64,000 nt of DNA from Kingdonia uniflora (GCA_014058105.1 JACGCM010001502.1:19857-83856), one strand, 5' to 3'; positions 11,401 to 23,140 are shown, counted from the stretch's first letter. Notes: a model not told the origin generated them from the letters alone. Numbers and translations are program-made.

Positions 11401-13287
11401 CAAAAGAAGTGGCTGCTCGAATGAAGGTGGAGGCGGAACTGAGGGCTTTAGGGGTGCTTCTAAAAAATATGCGGCAACGATTGCATGAATTACAAATGAT
11501 ATTGAAGGAGCATCTGCACCCATCGCGAGCAAAGGTTACTACTCGAACGAAGTATGAGCGTCACATAGACAGTGTTATTGAGTTTTATGGAGGAGAACTA
11601 CTAGGGTTGAGATCATTTTTAGGAAGTTCGTAGAGAAATGTGGGAAGGATTTTGAAATGGAGAATGCCAAAGTAGAAAACTTGTGGTTTATCCGAGGCGG
11701 AGGGGGAATTGCTGGTGACCACCCCCTTCCTAGGTTGCGGGGGGGGGGGGGGGGGTCGTCAGAAGAGAATGAAGTTGAGTGTCTGATACCACGAACGCAG
11801 CGCCAATCACGCTAACAGGAGGTTGGGGACTTTATCACGCCGACAGACATGCAGGTATCGTCTGGGAAGGCGTTAAGAGGAAAACTGCGATCGTCTCCTA
11901 TCCAGAAGAATCGCAAATAGAGTAGTTTTGTCTTCTTGTGACTAGTCCTTCATACTGTTTTATGATAAATATATTGTATGTGTATTGTGAGAACAAAATG
12001 GTGTATCTAACTTGTGCAGATGCCATATTCTTGATGAAGTTTTATTAACTGTTATATGTGATCTGTTGTTATGAAAAACAAAACTGTTGTAAATGTAATC
12101 TATTATGCATAGGTGGACCTTTCTGTCATACAAGGTCATTGTGACGCATTACGTATCGAGAAAAAACAACTGCGTGTGGAGCTAAGATCGAATCAGTTTG
12201 TCATAAAAGGTGTAATTGAAGCAAAAGAAAAGTTGAGGGTAGAAATGACTGAAAAGTAGCATGAGAAAGAAGCTGTATTGTCTGCTAGTTTGAGAAGAAT
12301 ATAGAGTTTAGAAGAAGAGATAAGGGGAAAGTGCGTCGAGGTTGGAAGTGGCTCGAGACGAGCAGGTCAGGAAAGTGTTGAATTGTTGTCGGTGCGAACG
12401 CAAATTGTAGAATAGTTAGTTGCATTAGAGGATGAAGGAACTAATGTGAAGGAGTTACAGTTTCAAGTAAATTTGTATTCAGCAGAGTTAAATGATGCTA
12501 GAGCTCGTGCTCACAAATACGAAGTGCTGTGGTTGGTTTACTGGGTTACGGGAAAGAAGGTGAAGGAGGTTTTTGCCCAACAGAATGAAGCCTTAAAGGT
12601 GGACTGGAACAAAATATGCGATCTCGAGCAGCTTTTGCAAGCGCGGCACTTGGATATTTTGGAACATCAGTCCAAAAATGACAGACTTCGGAGCGCGAAT
12701 ATGAAGCTGGAGGAGGATCTGCTGCATTTGACGATAAGCTATGATACAAAGAGGGTATAGTGTGCAGGTTATGAAAATTTGGTGTCTTTGATTTACCATA
12801 TGGAAGATTTCATGACAGTACTGGAAGCACGGAATCCAGATGTGCGCCGTGCGAAAGAACGAGTAGACAATTGCTGCAAGTAACTAGAAGATGCTCTGAA
12901 GGAAGCATAGCATAAGTTGAGCGAGCTTCTTCTTAGTATGCAGGTAAAAAATGAGGCGGGTGGAAGTCACGAAATGGTGATGGTCGCAGTAGTATCGTTC
13001 TTTGTGGCTGAATTGAAGAGACTGGAAGCGGAGAGTCAGAGGGTATATGATGGTTTGACTTCTCAAGGTGCTGAATGCGAGATGGATGTAATTTGAACTG
13101 TATTTTTAGAACCCATGATCTCCCGGATTGGATCGTTTAAGCAGAGAATGATTACAGAGGGAAAGAAGATTATTGTGGGAAGGATGCCCGAATTCATGTG
13201 TCAGAGCTTACGTAAATGTGGTGTAAAGGACTTGACAGGACCTTTTATAGTGGATAATGAGTTAAGTGACAGCTCTAGTGAAGAATG
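8479..13287 (+). pseudogene. Element A antisense ORF3: conserved domain plus coiled coil, decayed
   Basis: Transcribed opposite to gag-pol and convergent with it. After an intron-like acceptor near 8471, 8479-8670 encodes a Ser/Lys/Glu-rich stretch. At about 8764-9300, fragments match B and C: KKDRGISEGVNLSYYNG, AQLNGNVYEMMMVCEALN, ARPKFFNFESAGKPWND. From about 10080 to 13290 the sequence encodes Glu/Lys/Leu/Gln-rich heptad-like protein in several frames (for example 11268-11633 and 12446-12760), ending with a block like the B C-terminus (VAELKRLEAES) and a Ser/Glu-rich tail. Many stops and frameshifts. Function unknown; resembles the antisense gene of Grande-type Tat elements. Confidence 0.65.
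11739..11755 (+). repeat. Run of 17 G
   Basis: An uninterrupted G tract inside the coiled-coil part of element A ORF3, preceded by GGTTGC and followed by TCGTC. It would shift the reading frame as it changes length and could form a G-quadruplex on the plus strand. Length may be affected by sequencing error. Confidence 0.9.
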
Positions 13288-13389
13288 AGCAATGATTTGT
13301 ATCTATACGGACAATGGATAAGAAGAAATATGTATGTGCAAGGAAATTGCTAAAGATGAATAGTAAACTATACTAACCGTGTGAGGTAC

Positions 13390-14365
13390 CAATGATAATG
13401 TATGTAAAGCAATGCGATATGTGATTGGGTCAGCCAAAGTGGTAAACAATCTGTGATGCATGAGATAATCTATTTGGCCGGAGTGACGAATGATCCGTGA
13501 TGTAGTTTAGGCTATTGATTTGGCAGAAGCAACAAATGACCTGCAATCTGTTATAAAAAATTTGTAAGGTAATCGGACACCAGTATTTCATTGGTGTAAG
13601 ATTAATGTACGGTGCATGCGTTAGATAGACTAGCTTGGCCGAAGCAACAAATGACCTGTAATCTAGTTTAGATGGTTGATTTGGCTGAAGTAACAAATAA
13701 CCTGTAACCTGTATATAAAAATTTTATAGGGCAATCGAACATAAGTATTTCATTGGTGTAAGATTGATATACGGTGCATGTGTTAGATAGATCAGTTCGG
13801 CCGAAGCAACAAATGACCTGTAATGTAGTTTAGATGGCTAATTTGGCCAAAGCAGCAAATGACCTGTAACCTGTATATAGGAATTTTTGTAAGGCAATCA
13901 AACACAAGTATTTCATTGGCATAAGATTGACTTACAGTGGATGTATTAGATAGATCGGTTTGGCCGAAGCAACAAACAATTTGTAATGTATTAGACGGTC
14001 AATTTGGCCAAAGCAATAAATGATCTGTAATCTGTGTATCATAATTTTGAAGGACAATCGAACACAAGTATTTTATTAGTGTAAGATTGACGTGCAACGA
14101 ATGTGTTAGATAGATCGGTTTGGCCGAAGCAACAAAGGATCTGTAATCTATTAGATGATCAATTTGGCCAAAGAAACAAATGATCTGTAATCTGTGTACC
14201 GTAATATTGTAGGGCAGTCGAACACAAGTATTTCATTGGTGTAAGATTGACGTACAACGAATGTGTAAGATAAATTAACTTGGCCAAAGCAACAAATGAT
14301 CTGTAATGTATTAGATGATCAATTTGGCCAAATCAACAAACAATTTGTAATCTGTGTATAATAGA
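13390..14365. repeat. Tandem repeats, about 160-164 bp period, element A
   Basis: About six copies of a 160-164 bp unit between the 3' end of ORF3 (13287) and the 3' end of pol (14468). The anchor GATCGGTTTGGCCGAAG or its variant recurs at 13464, 13628, 13790, 13953, 14113 and 14273. Each unit contains two related sub-blocks (GGCCGAAGCAACAAATGA and GGCCAAAGCAACAAATGA), so it probably arose by an older duplication. No coding sense. Confidence 0.9.
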
Positions 14366-14467
14366 AAAGTACTCAGTTGTCTTGGTCAAATAGTCAGCTT
14401 TATTGATGTGAGCTCGTCATACGAAATGATAGGCTAATTTGGAAAAAAATACATTATGACGGATGCG

Positions 14468-15752
14468 TTATCTATGATAAAGCTTCAGTCTCCTAGTGTT
14501 TCAAGGATTAGATATGCGCTCGCCATGTTCAGTGGCGAGGTCGTAAGAGCCGAGGCTACTTTTTTTGATGATAATAAAAGCACCTTCCCAGTTTATGGAT
14601 AATTTCCCAGCATTAATCTCTTTGCGGTGTTTGAAAATCTCCCGGAGGACCAGATCTTTAATTTTGAACTCTCTATGCCGAATGCGTTTGTTATAAGATC
14701 GGGCTAAAGTTTGGTAATATCTTCCCAAATTCATGACTGCTTTGTTTCGAGTCTCCTCAATCCAGTTCATATTGCATGCTAACTGGAATTTATTTTCTTC
14801 ATCAGTCATAGTATGGTCACGAATAAGGTGATGATACTGGGTAGGGATGATTGCATCGGCACTGTAAGCCAGCAAGAACGGTGTGCATCCAGTTAAAACT
14901 CGGGGGGTAGTTTGATAGGCTCATAACACATGTAGTAACTCCATTACCCAATTTCCTTTCTTTTCTGTTAGGCACTTTTTGATTCCATCGACGATAGTGC
15001 GATTAGTGATCTCGGCTTGGCCATTCCCTTGTGCGTAATATGAGTTTGAAGGGGATTATATGACGTTGTGCTGATTTTGAAATTCGACGAACTTGGAGCC
15101 AATGAACAGAGGTTCATTGTCGATCCTGATGAGGTGGGGGCAGTCAAAACGAATGATAATGCTTTCCCAGATGAACCTGATGACTTCATCTCTTGTGTGC
15201 GGCATAGGGGAACTGCTTCTACCCACTTATTGAAGTAATCAATTGTAACTAAAAGATGTTTTCATTTTCCTGGTGCAGTAGGAAACTTACCGACAAGATC
15301 GAGGGCCCATCTTTTAAATGGCCAAACAACGTTGTTAGAATGTAGTTCTAAAGCTGGGGCTCGAATTTGGGGACCATGGCTTTGACAGGCATTGCATTTG
15401 CTTGCGAACTTGATTCCTTGAGCTTTCATTTTAGGTTAAAAGATGCCTTGGGTAAGAGCTCAGTTGGCTGGAGATCTTCCTGTTGTGTGGGAACCACAAG
15501 TGCCTTCATGTAGCTCGCGAAGGAATTTTTGAGCTTCTATGTAAGATAAGGATTCAAGATATGGCCCTGTGACCGAAATTTTGTACAAGAGACAATTTTC
15601 GACGATGTAGCGTTTGGCGTTATCAAGTACACATCTTCTTTCAGTGGGGTCTTGAGGGAATTCGCCATCGAATGTGTTCTTGGCACCGATATATTTGTGG
15701 AAGGGTCACCTCCAATCGTCCTCATCCTCTTCACCGCCCCCAGTATTAACAT
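14468..15752 (-). pseudogene. Element A integrase
   Basis: The core can be followed on the minus strand (TIDYFNKWVEAVP near 15230, with the first catalytic Asp kept), then the C-terminal part at 14501-14875: NMNWIEETRNKAV, LARSYNKRIRHREF, LVLREIFKHRKE and LGSYDL. The end is at the TAA read at 14468-14470 after RRLKLYHR. Several stops and frame changes in the core (14968-15530). Catalyses insertion of element DNA. Confidence 0.8.
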
Positions 15753-15957
15753 AATTCTAACTTATGATGTTAATGTTGGGGGTTTATATTACTTCGATCT
15801 TGAGATAACGAGCTTTTAAGCCAAAGATACCTGTGAGATACGCGATGGAATCAGAATGCCTATCTTCTCCGCGTGGCAAATGTTTGATTGAAATTTTCTT
15901 GAATCTGCTCATTCTGATAGCTAATACGGCTGCATAATCGACCATTTTCCCATTCTT

Positions 15958-16380
15958 CTAGAACTTTTTTGTGTATTGGTTTACAATGGGCGAAGAGTCT
16001 GTATATACGGATAGTTTGGACATGCTAATTTTGAAAGCCATGTCTAAACTATAAATCATTACCTTGTATTCTACTGCATTGCCGGTAGCTTTGAAATTTA
16101 ATTGGATTGCTTTCTCAATTCTGTCGTTAGAAGGTGTGATCAGCTCGATTCTGATGCCTGATCCTATAGGTTTGGAGGATCCATCAGTTAGGAGATGCCA
16201 ACCCCTTTGTATTATCCAGTCTGCCTTTTCTTTTAGCTGTTCCGCATGAATATCTGTACTATCTTCTTCCCAGTCAGGATCTTCCCCGCGGAAGTCTGCA
16301 AGGAAATTAGTTGCAGCTTGACCCTTTTCTGAATGTCTGGGCTTAAATAGGATGTCGTGCTCGCCAAGAGTAACTGACAA
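15958..16380 (-). pseudogene. Element A linker and second (archaeal-like) RNase H
   Basis: 140 open codons. The first 60 are the linker after RNase H (SEKGQAATNFLADF). From about residue 60 comes the aRNH fold: WHLLTDGSSKPIGSG with the catalytic Asp, ITPSND, AVEYKVMIYSLDMA with the Glu, and LSVYTDSSPIVNQY with the next Asp. This domain is diagnostic of the Tat lineage. The domain continues 3' of the stop in broken frame to about 15850. Confidence 0.85.
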
Positions 16381-16740
16381 TTATTGGACTCGTCTGGATT
16401 TTTCTCCTTTAGATAGCATTTCACGTAGAGGGTAGTTAGTCACTACTCGTACTGAATGGGCCTGGAAGTATTGTCTCAATTTTTGTGAGGTATATATGAG
16501 AGCCAAAAATAGTTTTTCGATCTTGTTGTATCGGGATTCTGCTGGAGTAAGAGTTTTACTGATGAAGTAGACTGATTTCTCGGTCTTCTCATCAAGCCGA
16601 ATGAGAACAAAACTTAATAATTCTTTAGTAACCGCAAGATAGATGGTGAATTCTTCTCCTTCGCTAAGTGTACTCATCACCGGTAGTGAACCAAGTAAAT
16701 TTTGAGCTGCTGATAAGCTACTTCGCATTCCGTTGTCCAT
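16381..16740 (-). pseudogene. Element A RNase H
   Basis: Standard Ty3/gypsy RNase H: YLAVTKELLSFVLIR, KSVYFISKTLTPAESRY, LALIYTSQKLRQYFQAH and YPLREMLSKGEKS. It ends at the border with the linker (SRRVQ). Open for 119 codons; the upstream RT part is in another frame. Confidence 0.85.
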
Positions 16741-16802
16741 TCAATCTCGTGGCCTTTCTTAGGCTTCAATTTTGTTGTCCCCTCACACAATAAGTTGAAC
16801 AA

Positions 16803-17560
16803 CTATCGAAAGTGATCCGACGATTTTGAAATAAAATGGTTTATCACGGCAATCTTCCTTGCTAACTTTTGGGCGTCTTTCTTCATTTTTGGGGACGACA
16901 TAGATAATAGTGCCCATATACGATCCGGATCGGCTTCTATACCGTACTTGCTGATTAAGTGGCCCAAGAATTTTCTGGATTGAATTCCAAACTGGTATTT
17001 ATCAGGGTTAAGTCTCATCCTGTAGAGGCGAAGGATATCAAAGGCCGTGTGTAAATCTGTGATATGGTTTTCTTTCTTAAGATTTTTGTACTACATATCT
17101 TCGATATAAACCTCCATTATTTTCCCGAGGTGATCTTTGAACATTTGGGTCATCAATCGCTGGTAAGTAGCTCCAGCGTTCTTGAGATTGAATGGCATGA
17201 CTTTGTAGCAGTAGATGCTGTACTCTGTAATAAAGGTTGTTTTCTCTTTGTCGTCAGGTAGTATAGGTATCTGGTTGTAGCCTGACGCGGCATCCATCAT
17301 AGACAAGAGCTCGTACCTTGATGTAGTATCGAGCAAGTTATTTATGACTGGAAGTGCGAAACTATTATTCGGAGTATGCCTGTTCAGGTTGGTGAAATCT
17401 ATGCACACCTTGATCTTCCAGTTCTTCTTGGGTATTGCTATAATATTTGATATCCACTCTGGATAAATGGCTTTGCGGATAAAACAGACTTCGATGAGTT
17501 TTTCAATTTCCCTGTTGACTTCATCGCAAAGTCTAGGTGTTAAGGTCCTCTGTCCCTATT
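16803..17560 (-). pseudogene. Element A reverse transcriptase, catalytic residue lost
   Basis: Blocks in order: CIDFTNLNRHTPNNSFALP, SMMDAASGYNQI, KTTFITEYSIYCYKVMPF, GATYQRLM, then VYIEDM. The catalytic YIDD is YIED here, so one of the paired Asp residues is Glu. The palm/thumb follows at 16803-17018 (MRLNPDKYQFG, FLGHLISKYGIEADPDRI). A stop follows the YIED block, so the protein is broken as well as altered. Confidence 0.9.
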
Positions 17561-17959
17561 TGATAGTTGCTACTTTTTCTTTCAAGTTGAGTTGGTGACA
17601 GGTTAGGTTCGGATCGATACCCTGCTTCTCGTGAAACGTCTAGGCAAAGACATCACTATTTTCTTTAATAAACTGGATAAGACTATCGCGCTCTGCTGGG
17701 GGAAAATGGGTACCAATATTTGTGTCACGCTTCGGTCCACTGATTTCAACGTATTATGTGGCCCTCGTGGTGGGCAGGTGTTGCCCCGCAGTGTTGATGG
17801 TATAGTTTTTTGTAATGTTCCCTGTTATTTTCTATAATTTTTATACGAGTTGATGTTCAGAAGATTCTGGTACAATGACGATAGGATTTTTGCATGCTCG
17901 TGCAAATTTCTGGCTTCCTTTTATATCGTAAATGCAACCCTCCCACTCAAAATCTAATG

Positions 17960-18283
17960 TCAGTGGTAGGTTGATGGAATAGCGTGTATATTGTGTAACC
18001 AACAATGTCCCATGATCCCTAAATAACTGGACTTTCTATTGACGATATAAAAGATGTCGTCGAGTGTTACAAGACCTGCGGTGATAGGAAGCACGATCTT
18101 TCCTACGCGCTCCTCCTTGGACCCATTAAAACCACATATATCAACATTGTTGGGCTGGACCTTATCGACCATACCCATCTGGTTGATCATACTTTGGAAA
18201 AGGAGTTCGATAGTGTTGCCAGTATTGACCATCATTGTATGAAGTACCACGTTCTGCATTTTTAACATGATCACCAAGGCATC
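17960..18283 (-). pseudogene. Element A aspartic protease, active site changed
   Basis: The active-site block reads MMVNTGNT where DTG is required; B has VDTGSG at the same place, so the catalytic Asp is replaced by Asn here. The downstream blocks VGKIVLPITAG and YLGIMGHCWLHN (the ILGR/K-like C-terminal block of Tat proteases) are preserved. About 105 codons open. Confidence 0.8.
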
Positions 18284-18599
18284 ATGGTGGGGGTAGTTAA
18301 CATGCCGAGCGTCGCAATCGTCGAAAGAGATCCCGATTCGCTAAGAGCAGGATACCGGGATTAAACGAGCATCTTTGTCATGCATGGAAAATTTTCGACA
18401 TTGGGCGAATTGCCTTCGCTTGCTTCTGTTTGACTCTTTAATGACCTGGGTCTCCACGAGATGGCAGAGCAAAATATGGTACAAATGTTTCTCAGTTATG
18501 GGCTCTTCGGCTGGTACAGCTTCAGTGGGGTTTTTGTAACTCCCATTCCTATAACCCTCCACATCCATTATATACTCATACATTCATCCATCTGCGAAG

Positions 18600-20025
18600 A
18601 TGCACTCTAATATATGTTGTAAGGCAAATCATTACTCTGCCTTATGATGTCGAACCTTATGGTGGATGTAGTATGATTTGCTCTCAATCGGTTGAAGGAA
18701 CTGCGTATTTTGAAAGAACCTGTCCTTCTGTAAGATAGGATATATGCTGGCTATAGTCACATTCAACTTTGGAAGGGAAGGTTGAGGCAAGTTACTCCTC
18801 TTCCGAGGTCTCTCGTCGTTGGACTTGGTGCATTTTCTATATTCTCCTTGATCTGATGTTTGATTAAAATCGGAATGGTTTGACTAATCTCGAGCTATCA
18901 GTGTTGATTTCTGAGGTTTTTGATTATCGGATACCATCCGTTCCAGGTCGATGTATCCGTTGACCTTTTCGATCATGTCTTCCTACATTGTTGGTTTGTT
19001 GAGGACGAGGTACTCCATTCCTCAACCATCAACGAGTAAGGCGCTGGTGAAAGTAAAAATAGTTATATTCTGATCGAGTCGATCTACCTTCCGGGCAAAC
19101 TCTAGGAACTTTTTGGCAAATGTCTCGAGCTTTTCCCTGGGCATCTGTTTGAGGCCAAAAAGAGAATATAAGTTCTCTTTTTTATCTCTGTTGTGCGAGT
19201 AATTTTGTCGAATAGTTCACGTAGTTGTTCGAAAGTTGTGATGGATCCTTCAGGCAGTGTGTGGAACCATCATAAAGGTTTGCTCAACAAGCTGGCAGGA
19301 AAGAGCCAGCATTGAATATGGTTGGATATGGAATGCAGGCCCAGAACATCCTGAAATTCTTGAACATGTTCAGCAGGATCAGTCCCATTGTACTTTTGGA
19401 TCTTCGGAGCGTGGAACCCGGTGGGGATTTCCCCATCTAAGAGCTCTTGGGCGATCGGGCTCTTCTCTAGTCTGTTGTGGATCCCTTTAGTCGGTGTGCG
19501 GGCTTCGAGCAATTCTTTGATCAGCTTTTCAACATATTCCTGCATGACATATTATCGAGCCATGGGGGTTGGTCGTGTGACGCGTCCTTCTACAGGGTTG
19601 TGGTCGCTACTCCCATCGCTTAGACGTTCCTTTGCCAGAACTTGAACTCTTCGAGATAGATTTTTAACCTGCCTGGCTCTAATCGGGCTGCCATCTACTT
19701 CTAGTTGGATCTCTTAGATCGGGATGGGGTCCATATCCTGCTGTTGACGGTTAGATCGAAGCGTACCTCCTGCGTTAATTCTCTTCAGAGGAGACCCTAT
19801 CCTGTCATGAACGGAAATCCGTTAACCCTCGGGTTTATGGCTTTGTTTTTCTGGGCAGCGACCTGCTGGCCCTATAAGACCTTTAGCGTGTCAGGCTCTT
19901 TCGTGAGTTGTTATTCCAGAGCTGCATGCCTTTTTTGTTTCTGAATTCAGAGTGGCCCTCAGGTTTGCTAAAACTGTGTTCTCTTCCACCTGGATGTTCG
20001 GCGTGCTTTGACCTGGAGGTGACAT
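18600..20025 (-). pseudogene. Element A gag
   Basis: The ATG at 20025 opens MSPPGQSTPNIQVEENTVL. The gag core is at 19270-19545: IAQELLDGEIPTGFHAP, IQKYNGTDPAEHVQ and HSISNHIQCWLFPASL; B has the same blocks in the same order. The start lies 83 bases inside the LTR end, after the primer site. Frames change near 19560 and below 19270. The gap 18300-18950 holds the gag-protease linker in broken frames. Confidence 0.75.
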
Positions 20026-20085
20026 TCTTCGAGAGAGAGAAAAAAAGTGATCAGCAACATTTGAGACAATGGGTTTGAGAACTTA

Positions 20086-20107
20086 GGTTCCCACAGACGG
20101 CGCCAAA
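20086..20107 (-). other. Primer binding site of element A
   Basis: Minus strand reads TTTGGCGCCGTCTGTGGG directly after the LTR end. The same site is present in B with one changed position pair, which supports both LTR boundaries. I do not name the tRNA. Confidence 0.8.
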
Positions 20108-20382
20108 TGTAATGGCCTAATTCTGGGATTCGGAATTCGCCTTTATACCAGATATACTCAGAATGTTTAAGCACAATAGATAACTAACAACAAGATGGTT
20201 TAGCGTGGAAAACCTTTGAATAGGTCATAAAACACGACCACTCTTGAGGATTTTGTTAAAGTGATGGTGATCTTACTGAGATTTCTAATCTATTACAATG
20301 AGTATTCTGAGAATCTAAGATAGTGAAATATGAATCTTTTCTATGTCGAATGTTCCTCTGTTTCATCCGCAATTCTCTAGGT

Positions 20383-20393
20383 CTTTTTATAGG
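20383..20393 (-). promoter_or_regulatory. TATA box in element A LTR
   Basis: Minus strand CCTATAAAAAG. A TATA box at the equivalent place is in the right LTR of B and the LTR of C, so this is the likely promoter for gag-pol transcription. Confidence 0.65.
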
Positions 20394-20561
20394 TCCTCTG
20401 ATATAACCATTTGATGACCATAAAGTTCCTTAATAAAGGACGTTACAAAGTGAGTGTGAGATATTCTTTGACCAGGTTATGTATCGTTCTGATGTTAACT
20501 ATTGTTCAACAGCTCTATTGCTGACTGTGTGCTTCGTGTAGGTTAAACCGTTGGTGCAGAG

Positions 20562-20653
20562 GTCGAAAGTGACATCTCGAACTAAGTAGAGTTGGTTACG
20601 TACTAAAGTCAAAAGTGACGTCTTGAACTAAGTAGAGATGGTTACGTCCTTGG
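20562..20653. repeat. 46-bp direct duplication inside element A LTR
   Basis: Two adjacent copies, 20562-20607 and 20608-20653, sharing AACTAAGTAGAG and TGGTTACGT. Not seen in the B or C LTRs. Confidence 0.85.
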
Positions 20654-20722
20654 TCGTACTTCCTGTATGCTGATGAGATCGAGGACGAAGTCTGAGTCTG
20701 AGATATGAAATAAGCAATTACA

Positions 20723-21821
20723 GTAGGTATAGCAGAAAGTAAATAGTTTGAGCTAGACCACTACAAAGAAGATAGTGAGTTAGTGTAGTTTAGAAGCGTG
20801 TTTACCAATCTATATGGGCTGAGGTCATTGAGATTCTCTGTTCTCATTTGAAAGCGGTAAGGATAGGAAAAAGACCTCTAAGACCTCTTGTTCTAGTTCA
20901 TGTAGCAGGTGGCCTTAGACAAGGGTATAGATGAGCCATATAAGTAGTTAGAGGCTGATGACTTCCTTCCCTAGGTATGAATATTCGTCAACCCTTATAA
21001 ATCCGATGTCATGAAGAGCTGAAGAAGGACCAGAGTCGCTAACTTGCGTACGGTGAAGCTAAGGATCCTAGAGGCTTTTTTGTAGAGCTAAAAAAACCAA
21101 TGCTCTCACAAGATTGACATCAAGATAGGCTATGACATAGACCAAATCTAGACATATAGCACCCTTAGCTACTGCTTGGGATGACTAGTGTAAGTTGGTT
21201 GATGTTTGCAGATAGTAGGAAGCTCTCAAAGGACCGGAAAAGCGTAAGCCCCTAGGCGGGAGCAGCTATAGCATAGGTCAAATCGAGCATCAAGGTAAAA
21301 AGGAAGAAGGGTAGCTTGGAAGACGGATTTAAAAGATGGGGAGCAAAAGAATAACTATGCCCATGATTGCTTAGGTAAGGTAGCTCTCTGCTAGAGGGAT
21401 CCAAGGTTCTGTTAGAGCTATTTTTTATTGAAAGAAAGTAGCAAGAAGCTTTATGTGTAGCTTAGAAGCATCCTAATCATTGATAGGATCCATGAGTAGA
21501 CTAAGAAAGGAATATGAAAACATACCAGACTTTCTTTGTATTTCCCTACTGGCCGTAACAGTCGGGTACGGTACGCAATGAATGAAGCATTAGCTTTGTT
21601 ATTGGTTATTTGTAGTGCGTCAGTCTATAGGATAGGGTATTCCTGCTTAGAGCAAAAGCGTTGACCAAATCACTTGCCTTCCTTCTTTTACTCCCCATAG
21701 GTCCTATCTAACGAAAAAGCCAGGAAAAGCGTGAAAGGATGCAGCCGCCTAAGCAAACCTAATAGGTGGAGTCCTTATTCGCTAACGTTTCGAAGTAAAA
21801 CTAGAACTTGTTTGCTGGTTC
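20723..21821. other. Unassigned sequence, no gene seen
   Basis: Follows the LTR of element A. No open frame of note and no recognised protein. The texture (many AAGAAAG/CTTTCTT stretches, evenly mixed base composition) reminds me of plant mitochondrial intergenic DNA, but I recognise no mitochondrial gene in it. Confidence 0.3.
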
Positions 21822-21824
21822 TAA

Positions 21825-22156
21825 GAGCATCTCCAACAGAGTGGTATGCTGTTAAGGTTTTCCCATACTCTTGCAAAAAAGCCCATCCAATAGGGGTATG
21901 GTGTTAAGCATACTCACCCTCATACCCCTCCAAAGTATACGAAACCTGAACTTGGCGAGGAGTATGCGCATATCGCCTAGGGGCTGAACCGTTCAGCGCC
22001 CAAGAAAAAATACATATCATTTAGCTTTTTGGTGTTAGGCGCTGAACCATTAAGCACCCACTAAAAAAATGTAATTTGTTGTTCGACCAAAAAGTATGCG
22101 ATTCTGGAATACCGGATGGTAAATCGGAACAGCATACCACTCTGTTAGAGATGCTC
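21825..22156. mobile_element. MITE, PIF/Harbinger-like, 332 bp
   Basis: Terminal inverted repeats of about 29 bp: the left begins GAGCATCTCCAACAGAGTGG and the right, read in reverse complement, begins GAGCATCTCTAACAGAGTGG, with one mismatch in that span. A 3-bp TAA target duplication flanks it (21822-21824 and 22157-22159). TWA duplications and this TIR style fit PIF/Harbinger. No coding capacity, so it must be moved by a transposase encoded elsewhere. Confidence 0.85.
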
Positions 22157-23140
22157 TAAGTCTAAGGGTTTCAAAGGTAGTTAGAGCTAGATAGTCAAAA
22201 AAGAGTATACGATGGAGTAGGTTAGACAGTGCACTCATTGCCTATAAGAACAAAAGCTACGACACGAGCACTATGCAACTCAAGTCAAAAGCATGACTAT
22301 ATCCAGAAAACACCAACACAAGGCTCTCCCATCGCGTTCATATCAGGTGCGTCCTAGGATTCTTCATGGTGCATCCTAGGATCCTTCATACGTCGAGCCA
22401 AAGTGTATTTTAGAAAACCTACGTAAAGTGCTAGGTAAACCCAAAACGTAGCATACCTACTTAAAAAAAATAACTTTTTAGGTTGCGTGGTAAAAGAAAG
22501 GGATGACTTATAGCTTAGCAACAAACCCACTACAAGAACTATCATACAGGGCAAGCAACGCCTATAACTCTATACTCTAAGCGTTTAGGGGAGGGATACA
22601 TGGAGGGCGAAGTATGCGCATATGAAAGCCTATACCGAGGAAAGAGGAGTAGTTAGGGGCAAGATCTCCATGTTTTGGAACTTGCGTATGTTGGAGTTAA
22701 GTTGCATGCCTTAGATAGCAACCCGCTAAAACATACAGAAAGAAAGGGAAGATCTAAATGGGTCTTGGTAGTAGCGGTAAAGAAGAAAATAAGTGAGGAA
22801 TTCCGCCCCAACGCAAGAAAGAAAACTCTATAGATCTGTTTCGACAATAAACGAAACCCGCTTGATGAATAACTGGTCAACTGAAGTCGTATGTTTACCC
22901 CACAAAAGGATACTCTTTGGGATCCACAAGGTACTGCGAGCATATCAGCCCTTCAAAAAAAACTACAAAAAGACGCCCTAAACTACGTTTTTTTTCGTTC
23001 GATCCTTATGTTATTACAAGTTTAAAAAGATTAGAGGATGTTGTTAGTGGCCTAATTGTTAGGCGACCAACGCATTCTCAACCTGCGTACACCGCTTCGA
23101 TGACTATAGAGACAAAAAAGAGCTTCGACGCGTTGTTGTC
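22157..23140. other. Unassigned sequence, no gene seen
   Basis: No recognised protein. Contains a short direct repeat at 22347-22389. An open stretch at 22793-23144 has no similarity I can name. Continues the style of 20723-21821. Confidence 0.3.
22347..22389. repeat. Two copies of a 22-bp direct repeat
   Basis: GTGCGTCCTAGGATTCTTCA followed by GTGCATCCTAGGATCCTTCA; 2 differences in 20 bases. Confidence 0.85.

Larger units (their letters stand above)
6862..20722 (-). mobile_element. Element A: Tat-lineage Ty3/gypsy retrotransposon, partial
   Basis: Gag-pol is on the minus strand (20025 down to 14468) with a 5' LTR at 20108-20722. The pol order is protease, RT, RNase H, a second archaeal-like RNase H, integrase; the second RNase H marks the Tat lineage. 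Beyond pol lie a tandem repeat array (13390-14365) and plus-strand genes (7104-13287) matching those in elements B and C. No 3' LTR is seen before 6862, where element F begins; it is probably beyond F, off the window. Confidence 0.8.
20108..20722 (-). repeat. 5' LTR of element A (615 bp)
   Basis: Starts TGTAATGGCC on the plus strand and ends AAGCAATTACA, i.e. TGTAATTGCTTA on the minus strand, matching TGTAGGGGCTTA of B. The inner part contains GTGGAAAACCT, shared with B. It contains an LTR TATA box and a 46-bp internal duplication. No second copy is in the window. Confidence 0.8.
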
